Assembly (NCBI GenBank): GCA_021805205.1
Contig: JAJZFV010000022.1
Coordinates: forward strand, 1-51,440
Direction of reading: 5' to 3'
DNA length: 51,440 nucleotides
Source of the DNA: Actinomycetes bacterium
Lineage (GTDB): Bacteria > Actinomycetota > Acidimicrobiia > Acidimicrobiales > Acidimicrobiaceae
Below the pieces are notes generated by a model. That model did not search any database and was not told the origin of the DNA. It worked only from the letters and a program-made list of their open reading frames with translations. This document shows positions 45,201 through 51,440 of this stretch, one piece after another. A program made the position numbers and the translations under genes. Each line of letters begins with the position of its first letter. Within the stretch, counting starts at the first letter, position 1.

Positions 45201-46274
45201 CTAGCCTTCGCTCTGATTGAGGTCGTAGTCGGTGGAGGAGAGATCGATATGAACCTTGGGGAGGCTTCCAGGGCTAGTATTCCGTAGGTAAGAGATCAGA
45301 TGCTCCCTTACGTCGCAGCGAAGGTTCCAAGAGTTGCTCGAAGTTGACGCCGATACTAGCGCTCTTATTTGAATCGCTAACTCAGTTGAATTTACGACCT
45401 GAAGCGTAACCACCCTCTTATCCCAGAGAGGGTGGTTTTCTACATATGACTTCAGTTCATTGCGTAGATCATCTATCGAAATCGAGTAGTCGACGAAGAT
45501 TAGTACCGTTCCAAGGATCTGGGAGGTATCTCTAGTCCAATTTTCAAACGGGGTGTTTACAAAGTACGAGACCGGCATTACCAGCCTTCGCTCATCCCAT
45601 ATCTTTACGACGACGTAGGTCAGCGTTATCGTCTCTATGGTTCCCCACTGGTTTTGAACCACCACTACGTCTCCGATCTTCAATGCCCCCGAAAATGCAA
45701 TTTGAATTCCAGCAATCATGTTTCCGAGGGTGGATTGACCTGCGATCCCGGCAACAATACCCAATACACCAGCTGAAGCGAGAACTGTTGTACCAAACGT
45801 GCGAACTACGGGCAAGGTTGTAAGCGATACCAAGACTCCGATGATGATTATGGTTATTGAAATTACCCGATGTATAAGGCTTATTTGGGTTACCGCTCTT
45901 CGTGCGTCACGATTATCAGGTACGTTTACGTCGAATCGCTCGATGATGATGCTCGACAGGACAGCCAAAACGTTGACGATAATCCAAACGATCGCCAGAA
46001 TGGCAGCTATACGTGCAATCGAATCGAGGCTTGACTGCCATGAAAGCGGGGCGAACTTGATAGAGGCCGATCCAGAGATGGCAATAGTTAGGGCAACCGC
46101 TGACTTTCGCGTTGTAGTTACCAAGAGTGATAGATGCTTTGACTTCTGCTTTTTCGTGACGATCGAAGCTAGCCAATAAAGTACCATCACCACTGCAACG
46201 CTTAGAGCTATCGTAGCCGTTGCATTAACTGCGTTGTTGGTTGAGACTACAGCGATCAGGTGAAAGACCTTCAT
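45201..46274 (-). CDS. Small-conductance mechanosensitive channel (MscS family)
   Basis: 357 residues. Several N-terminal membrane segments (VAVVMVLYWLASIV, ILAIVWIIVNVLAVLSSIII, VISITIIIIGVLVSL) are followed by the pore helix and the MscS hallmark GVLGIVAGIAGQSTLGNMIA and FSGALKIGDVVVV, then the beta domain (GTIETITLTYVVVKIWDERR). It opens on hypo-osmotic shock to release solutes. ATG 46274 is used. It is monocistronic and convergent with nrdAB, separated by about 140 bases. Confidence 0.92.
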   Translation of the reverse strand: MKVFHLIAVVSTNNAVNATATIALSVAVVMVLYWLASIVTKKQKSKHLSLLVTTTRKSAVALTIAISGSASIKFAPLSWQSSLDSIARIAAILAIVWIIVNVLAVLSSIIIERFDVNVPDNRDARRAVTQISLIHRVISITIIIIGVLVSLTTLPVVRTFGTTVLASAGVLGIVAGIAGQSTLGNMIAGIQIAFSGALKIGDVVVVQNQWGTIETITLTYVVVKIWDERRLVMPVSYFVNTPFENWTRDTSQILGTVLIFVDYSISIDDLRNELKSYVENHPLWDKRVVTLQVVNSTELAIQIRALVSASTSSNSWNLRCDVREHLISYLRNTSPGSLPKVHIDLSSTDYDLNQSEG

Positions 46275-46544
46275 TTACTAAAGCCTATAGCAGATATTCG
46301 ATCCTCGATAAACCCGGCTATTGCGTCGCATATCACTGTTACCTTGAGGCAAGGTAACATAACAGCGAAGTTAGTTGGTCTCGGACTCGCCCATCTTAAC
46401 GGGTAAATTTACTAGAAGATGATCTTGGCTCAGCTACCTCACTCTATCGAGTTATTACGTTGAGGTCTCTGATTCAAAGAGAGGTATCAGATGATTGAGT
46501 CGAGCTTTCAAGCGTTCTTCTTTCCCGAGATGACGCCACTGCGA

Positions 46545-47258
46545 TCAATCGATGGCTATGGTTTCTCGCGCTTTGAACTGCTTTAGGCCACCCTCTTCAA
46601 ATAGCCATGCACTACCCCGCCCCATGACAGTAAATCGCTCTTGTCCACCTACGATTGCGGTCTCCTCGTCCACACCGATCAAAGAGATACCCTCCGGTGG
46701 ACGAAAAGAGCGAGAAGTTATGAACTCTGGGAGCCTCCCGATGGCGCGATCGAAGTGAGGGATAATTGCGAGGTTGGGATAGATCGATAACCCTTCGTAA
46801 GAGTGAGGTGGTATGTGGCGGAATCCTACCACCCATCCCCCTATTGCCATCGCTCCGGCACTACAGCCAGCTAGCGAAGTTCCGTTCCTCCAAGCTTCCA
46901 CGATCGCCTCTGCAACTAAAGTTCCACTTAGCGTACTAACTAAGAGTCGTGGGTCTCCTCCAGAGAGATAGATCAGGCCTGCCCCATGGAGTTGAGCGAC
47001 GATACTTGGGTCATTTGCTTGTTCTCGATTAGAGATTACGAGAGGCACCGATTCGACCCCTAAACGCTCTGCCTGTCGTCGCCCAAGGTCAACCCAGTAT
47101 TGAACCCTCGAAGCTGATTCCCCGGTAGCAGCAGTTGGAATCTGTACGTATCGTGGAGCCTTTCCTGCTAGAAGGGATCTCTCCACTTCGAGCATCGATG
47201 GGAGATACTCTCCTGAACCTACGAGGGCTAATTGGCCATACTTATTTTCGCTTGTCAC
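46545..47258 (-). CDS. Peptidase S51-like / type 1 glutamine-amidotransferase-like protein (cyanophycinase-related)
   Basis: 237 residues. The N-terminal QLALVGSGEYLPSMLEVER and the nucleophile elbow AGCSAGAMAIGG (Ser) followed by HFDR (His) match the S51 family (dipeptidase E, cyanophycinase). GLIYLSGGDPRLLVSTL is the conserved Gly-rich loop. It could cleave Asp-X peptides or cyanophycin-like polymers; the exact substrate is unknown. ATG 47258 is used. A 16-base sequence near its 3' end (46572-46587) is repeated at 47291-47306, upstream of its start. Confidence 0.8.
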   Translation of the reverse strand: MTSENKYGQLALVGSGEYLPSMLEVERSLLAGKAPRYVQIPTAATGESASRVQYWVDLGRRQAERLGVESVPLVISNREQANDPSIVAQLHGAGLIYLSGGDPRLLVSTLSGTLVAEAIVEAWRNGTSLAGCSAGAMAIGGWVVGFRHIPPHSYEGLSIYPNLAIIPHFDRAIGRLPEFITSRSFRPPEGISLIGVDEETAIVGGQERFTVMGRGSAWLFEEGGLKQFKARETIAID

Positions 47259-48060
47259 AATGGCTTAGTTTAGGAATATCGAGGGCGCTATTTGAACTGC
47301 TTTAGGTCATTTGATAGATCTAAATCTCTACCTTTGGAGCTCGTATAGTTGTTGGGATTGACCTTTTCATCGGTGTCACTCTCAGCGACGATTGGTCTAG
47401 TCTCGACCTAGATCAGCTTTTAGACCCCTTATTTAACCGAAGAAATACGGACCATTGGGAGCAGCTCTCCATGGATAAGAGATACACGGCTCCGACTTCT
47501 ACTATTCAATCCGCTGCGGTGCCTTATCGTGAGGGGAGATGTGCGTCCACTCAACCAAGGAGATGGATTACTTTTTTGCATAGAGGGAAATCGCAGAGTG
47601 ATAATTAATCGTCGGAGAACAGGAGTGAAAAGTCGGCACTGGGGGGTCAAATTCAGTTCCCGAGCACGATTTAGAGTAGCTGCGGGAGGTGATTGACTGT
47701 TACTGGAGTAATTAGGTTGAGAGAAGGATTTATTAATCTTTGTATAGAGAGGGTAAGTTAATTTATTTCTTATTATGCGCCTGAGTCAAAACGGTATGGT
47801 GCGACTTATTTATCCAGATCAGAGCGGATTTTTCCGGTGATATTTTCATCTTAATTTCTTTCATAAGTGGCAAGCTTTTCTAGAAAATCATATGGAATAT
47901 TCTCATCCTAGGCCGAATATTGCTATCTTTCCACGTATGATGTTTGCTAGTTCGGTAAGACTCGCGTGAGTCGTAAAGACTTCCACTGTGTCAGTTCTTC
48001 TTCGTGTATGAGTCGGTGTGGCGGTCGTCCCAAATTCCGTACCCATAGACGAAAGTAACA
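47259..48060. other. Interval and long leader upstream of the DEAD-box helicase
   Basis: About 800 bases. An open plus frame without a start around 47340-47605 (it includes WSSLDLDQLLDPLFNRRNTD) may be a decayed gene, unrecognised. The last 350 bases are A+T-rich and contain a GACTC-GCGT-GAGTC hairpin (47959-47972), about 90 bases before the helicase start. This may be a structured 5' untranslated region. Confidence 0.4.
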
Positions 48061-49524
48061 ATGACCACCTTTATTGAAATTGGTGTGGATGCCCACATCT
48101 CAACTCGCCTTGCAGAAAATAATATTCAAGAACCAACGGCGATTCAGACGGTCGTAATTCCCGATGCACTACAGGGCCATGACGTACTTGCAATGGCTGG
48201 TACCGGCTCTGGTAAGACACTCGCATTCTTGCTACCAATACTCCAAAGAGTGCCAAGGTGCGCACCCTATAAGCCCTCAGCCTTGATCCTTGTTCCGACT
48301 AGAGAGCTCGCTCTTCAGGTCCGCGATGTATTTCTATCCTTACTTACCCAACCGCGTAAGGGTCTTCCTCGCATTGCAGCGATCTACGGTGGTTCTTCCA
48401 TCGATCGCCAGATGCGTGATCTAGCCCGAGGTGTTGAAGTAGTAGTAGCTACTCCGGGTCGCCTCATTGACTTGATGGATCGCAGATCTATCGATCTATC
48501 AGGCATCACCACCGTGGTAATCGACGAAGCCGACCGTATGGCCGATATGGGCTTCCTACCTCCAGTCGAAGAGATCCTGTCTGCAATATCATCCGAGCAC
48601 CAGACGATGCTCTTTAGCGCGACTCTAGATGGTGACGTTCGTAAGATCATTAACAACTACATGAACTCTCCTGTACTTCATGAGATCAAGTCAGACGATC
48701 GTTCCCTCGATCACATGCTCCACTACTTTTTGATGACCCACGACTACGACAAATTGGCGATCGTAAAGCGCGTCACATCGACAGCACGCAAATCGATCAT
48801 CTTTGTGCGAACCCGTGACAATGCCGATCGTCTAGCTGATGAGCTAAACACCGAAGGTGTAAAGGTAGACGCACTTCACGGCAATATGCGCCAAAGTGCC
48901 CGTGAGCGAGTGCTTAGTAGATTCTCGAAGGGCTCTACCTCGATTCTGGTAGCAACCGATGTTGCCGCCCGTGGAATCGATGTAGTCGGTCTCGACTTGG
49001 TAGTTCACTACGAGCTTCCCGAAGACCACAAAGCTTATATCCACCGCTCAGGAAGAACAGCTCGAGCCGGAACCTCAGGTGCGGTCGTTACCCTCCTTCG
49101 CCGCTCGCAGATGCGCCTAGTAAATGGCTTACAAAAAGATCTAGGACTCAAGCAGCAAATCTTTATGGGTAACCCTGAAGAGCAGAGCCTCAAGAATATT
49201 GCAGTTCTCGAGCAGTTCGATGGCGAAGAGGTTGAGTATACCGACTCTCGCCCTTCGAGTAGTGGCGGTCGCCGATCTGGTGGAAGTAGCGGCGGATACC
49301 GTCCATTTAGATCTTCTAGTCAAGGTAACTCCTATGGCAATAGCAGCTACCGTGGCGGAGGCTCCTCTTATCAAGGATCATCTTCATCATATGGAAGAGA
49401 TCGTGACTCTGGAAATAGCCGTGGTGACGACTCTGGTCGTTATGGTGACCCCAATGGTAACCGCGAAGGTGGATACCAGAGGCGCGAGCAAAAGTACGGC
49501 ACTCCACGTCGCCGTAATGGCTAA
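48061..49524 (+). CDS. DEAD-box ATP-dependent RNA helicase with Gly/Ser/Arg-rich tail
   Basis: 487 residues. Motifs in order: Q-motif EPTAIQ, I AGTGSGKT, Ia PTRELALQ, II DEAD (V-I-D-E-A-D), III SAT, IV IIFVRTRD, V ATDVAARGID and VI HRSGRTARAG. The last ~85 residues are a low-complexity RNA-binding tail rich in Ser, Gly, Arg, Tyr (RSSSQGNSYGNSSYRGGGSS), resembling RGG-type tails. It is likely to unwind rRNA or mRNA, perhaps for ribosome assembly or cold adaptation. ATG 48061 is used. The terminator at 49563-49608 follows. Confidence 0.94.
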   Translation: MTTFIEIGVDAHISTRLAENNIQEPTAIQTVVIPDALQGHDVLAMAGTGSGKTLAFLLPILQRVPRCAPYKPSALILVPTRELALQVRDVFLSLLTQPRKGLPRIAAIYGGSSIDRQMRDLARGVEVVVATPGRLIDLMDRRSIDLSGITTVVIDEADRMADMGFLPPVEEILSAISSEHQTMLFSATLDGDVRKIINNYMNSPVLHEIKSDDRSLDHMLHYFLMTHDYDKLAIVKRVTSTARKSIIFVRTRDNADRLADELNTEGVKVDALHGNMRQSARERVLSRFSKGSTSILVATDVAARGIDVVGLDLVVHYELPEDHKAYIHRSGRTARAGTSGAVVTLLRRSQMRLVNGLQKDLGLKQQIFMGNPEEQSLKNIAVLEQFDGEEVEYTDSRPSSSGGRRSGGSSGGYRPFRSSSQGNSYGNSSYRGGGSSYQGSSSSYGRDRDSGNSRGDDSGRYGDPNGNREGGYQRREQKYGTPRRRNG

Positions 49525-49562
49525 ATAAGGATTCACGACCATGCTTCTAGGTTCGTGAGTAA

Positions 49563-49608
49563 CCGCCCTACTTTGACACTTGCCATTGGCGGTGACAAAG
49601 TAGGGCGG
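49563..49608 (+). terminator. Strong hairpin terminator between converging helicase and EAL genes
   Basis: A perfect 13-bp inverted repeat, CCGCCCTACTTTG at 49563-49575 and CAAAGTAGGGCGG at 49596-49608, lies 38 bases after the DEAD-box stop and about 105 bases from the stop of the minus-strand EAL gene. The 20-base loop is itself GC-rich. The downstream tail is only ATCTATTTAT, so the U-run is weak; it could act in both directions. Confidence 0.7.
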
Positions 49609-49714
49609 ATCTATTTATCGGCAAGGCAGAATCCCGTTGTTTACGTTCGCAGAGTGAAAGTGCGTCGAAGTGCAGTACGGATCGCGTGATATCTCCCGAA
49701 GCGGGCTAGGTTAT

Positions 49715-50800
49715 CTACGCTCCAACTCTTGACGGTGCTGGCCAATTTAATGAAACAGGGGGATTGGCATTCGGTTTGGCAAATAGAAATCCCTGGACAA
49801 AGTGGGCTCCGTTACTAGCAACGAATTCAAGTTCCTCACTTGTCTCGACCCCTTCGGCTACAACTTCGATTCCTTGTTCTCGAGCCGCGGTGGTAAGCCC
49901 CCTAAAGATTGACTGTTTTAGAGGATTTTGATCTATGTTGGTGATTATCTCTCGATCCACTTTGATGATATCGGGCATCAGATCGATTAGGACGTTTAGT
50001 CCGGCGTAACCACTTCCAACGTCATCGAGAGCAACCTTAAAGCCGTTGTGGCGGTAGTAGTCGAAGATCCGACCCAAGTGGTCCATATCTTCGATCCTCT
50101 CTGTCTCAGTGACTTCAAAGACAATCCGACTTGCATCGAAATTGGTCTCATTGGCAATTCGAAGGGTAGTGCGTAGGCATTGTCGGGGGTCGTATATTGC
50201 ATTAGGGAGAAAATTAATAAAGATACGACCAGGAAGATCTAAAGTAGCCGCACTACGGATTGCGGTCTCACGAGTTAGGCGGTCGAGAAAGAAGGTAGCG
50301 TTGTTCGCCTTTGCGTAGTCGAAGAGTATTCCCGGCGGTATCAACTCGCCACTCGCTCCGCGCCCTCTTGAAAGCGCCTCGAAGCCGTGGAGCGACCTAC
50401 TTTCAACGTCGATCAGCGGTTGGAAGTGAGTCTCTATCCGACCGTTTTCTAGGCAAGTCTTAACCTCCGGATGTTCAATGGACCGTCGATACTTATCGAG
50501 AGTTTGCAGGTTTCTTACGGCATCAAAGGTAACTTCTTCATCGGTTCTGAGCGTTAAAAGTTGTATCTCGCGTCGTTGAAAGTCGCTAAGGTCTGCCTTG
50601 TAGGCTAGGTAGCGCAGCATCGACGCTGAGTCTTTGCCAATGTGCTTAACGCTTTTCCCTTCAACTTCAAATTGAAATCCACCACTGCGGAGCGCTGTGA
50701 CGAGTAAGTTGAGGATCTCTCGCGAGGGGACTGAGATTAGAACCCGATCGAATTCATATTCTTCTGCCACGCAGAACTGTGTGCAATCTTTACACGCCAC
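49715..50800 (-). CDS. EAL-domain protein (probable c-di-GMP phosphodiesterase) with Cys-containing N-terminus
   Basis: 361 residues. The EAL domain spans about 120-355: HFQPLIDVESRSLHGFEALS, then EVTETERIED, DDVGSGYAGLN (DDFGTG in most), DIIKVDREII and VVAEGVETSEEL. The metal and substrate acids (Glu in EAL, E of EVTE, D-D, K, E of AEGVE) are kept, so c-di-GMP hydrolysis is likely. The first 12 residues contain C3, C6, C10 (CKDCTQFC), perhaps a metal or redox site; residues 15-110 form an unrecognised domain. GTG 50800 is used. No diguanylate cyclase lies nearby. Confidence 0.88.
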   Translation of the reverse strand: MACKDCTQFCVAEEYEFDRVLISVPSREILNLLVTALRSGGFQFEVEGKSVKHIGKDSASMLRYLAYKADLSDFQRREIQLLTLRTDEEVTFDAVRNLQTLDKYRRSIEHPEVKTCLENGRIETHFQPLIDVESRSLHGFEALSRGRGASGELIPPGILFDYAKANNATFFLDRLTRETAIRSAATLDLPGRIFINFLPNAIYDPRQCLRTTLRIANETNFDASRIVFEVTETERIEDMDHLGRIFDYYRHNGFKVALDDVGSGYAGLNVLIDLMPDIIKVDREIITNIDQNPLKQSIFRGLTTAAREQGIEVVAEGVETSEELEFVASNGAHFVQGFLFAKPNANPPVSLNWPAPSRVGA

Positions 50801-51316
50801 TGTATGAAACCTGCTTCCACAACGGAATCCTCAATAAAGCTTTGAAAGATGATATCGGTGATTTCATATCGCAGATTAAGCAAAACTTAAAATAACGATA
50901 CATTTAGTTAGTTTCATGATTGATTATTCGGAATAAAACCCACTAACTAATTCCCATAATCAGCTTCGTTAAAATCTACGTTGGGTCGATCGACTCTTAC
51001 ATCGCTCTCCTAAACATCATGTGGGTAACCAGGATCCCATAACTGGTAGTCAACCCCTGTAAGGTAAGTACTTTTAGGTCCATAGCGACATTGGATTGGA
51101 AGGCTCCCAATTTATTAATCCACCACTAATGTGAGTTTTGTATCCATAATGTAAATGGAAGCAATTTTCATGAAGTCCCCTCTCTGCCAATATTGTTGTC
51201 ACCTTCCTTTGTTAGATCGTCAAAGACGATTCGGACCCATAAAGATGGGATGATTGTCCACTTTTAAACTCGGTGCACAAATTGGAAGAGTTGCGACTGC
51301 CATGGTGAATCCAGGA
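50801..51316. other. Gene-free interval with insertion-sequence scars
   Basis: About 515 bases upstream of the EAL gene. It has no supported gene. From 51117 on it contains a degenerate copy of the IS end at 51317 (listed separately), so it is a repeated insertion site. Confidence 0.4.
51117..51175 (+). repeat. Degenerate copy of the IS3-type left end
   Basis: This segment matches 51317-51376 over most of its length: AATCCACCACTAATGTGAG against GATCCACCCTTAATGTGAG, then GTAAATGGAAGCAATTTTCA against ATAAATGGGAGGATTTTTCA, both ending in TGAAG. After the shared ATGAAG the sequences diverge and no transposase follows. It looks like an older, decayed end of the same kind of element, 200 bases away. 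Confidence 0.65.
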
Positions 51317-51440
51317 TGATCCACCCTTAATGTGAGAATACTGACCAAAATATAAATGGGAGGATTTTTCATGAAGGGTAAGAAGCACACACCTGAACAA
51401 GTCATTCAAAAGCTTGCCGAGGGTGACAGATTGTTAAACG
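51317..51440 (+). mobile_element. IS3-family element, left end with start of orfA (partial)
   Basis: From ATG 51371 the frame reads MKGKKHTPEQVIQKLAEGDR and continues LLN to the window end. The K-H-T-P-E-Q-x-I-x-K-L pattern is the N-terminus of IS3-type OrfA, a helix-turn-helix DNA-binding protein. TGGGAGGATTTTTC upstream includes a ribosome-binding site. The repeated segment before it suggests the element's left end near 51317. The rest is outside the window. Confidence 0.8.

Noticed and set aside
1..51440. CRISPR array or prophage
   Set aside because: No regularly spaced direct repeats and no phage structural, integrase or lysis genes are visible.

Overview
The window looks like a chromosomal segment of an actinobacterium. 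The NrdAB type, the SNF2-helicase/SWIM-protein pair, the sedolisin without a large prodomain and the small membrane protein are all actinobacterial in flavour. The moderate base composition, frequent GTG/TTG starts and long gene-free gaps fit a moderate-GC member of the class Acidimicrobiia (Acidithrix/Ferrimicrobium-like). That placement is inference from sequence feel, not from a phylogenetic marker. Both window edges cut insertion sequences: the end of an IS630-type transposase at the left and the start of an IS3-type orfA at the right.

Layout. 1-4.7 kb: a branched-chain-amino-acid-type ABC transporter (livH remnant interrupted at the IS630 end, then livM, livG, livF and a binding protein), closed by a strong terminator. 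5.4-8.5 kb (minus): three genes joined by ATGA overlaps, including a BrxC/BrxD-like P-loop ATPase and a relative-like protein without a P-loop. 9.3-9.7 kb: vapB with a frameshifted, truncated vapC. 10.4-14.7 kb (plus): a large SNF2 helicase and a SWIM zinc-finger protein. 15.0 kb: a GntR/FCD regulator. 16.9-24.8 kb (minus): a guanidine-I (ykkC) riboswitch leads an operon of a peptide-type ABC transporter (binding protein, fused double ATPase, two permeases), an agmatinase-family ureohydrolase that is probably a guanidine hydrolase, and a metallo-beta-lactamase-fold hydrolase. 25.5-31.6 kb (plus): urease ureABC with ureF, ureG and ureD, plus two unrecognised reading frames; ureE is not seen. 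31.5-33.8 kb (minus): a secreted sedolisin. 34-40 kb: a DUF898-like gene with an in-frame stop, a GNAT acetyltransferase, a small membrane protein, zwf and a NUDIX hydrolase. 40.7-45.1 kb: a cobalamin riboswitch in front of class I ribonucleotide reductase nrdAB. 45.2-50.8 kb: an MscS channel, an S51-like peptidase, a DEAD-box RNA helicase and an EAL-domain protein.

How the genes work together. The most coherent biology is a guanidine-nitrogen island. Guanidine sensed by the ykkC-I RNA would switch on uptake and hydrolysis of guanidine to urea and ammonia, and the adjacent divergent urease would take urea to ammonia and CO2. Both enzymes would be nickel-dependent if the ureohydrolase is a guanidinase. 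The second system worth attention is the three-gene ATPase operon (5.4-8.5 kb), which resembles parts of phage-defence machinery but has no methylase, phosphatase or nuclease nearby. Whether it belongs with the divergent SNF2/SWIM pair cannot be decided from one genome.
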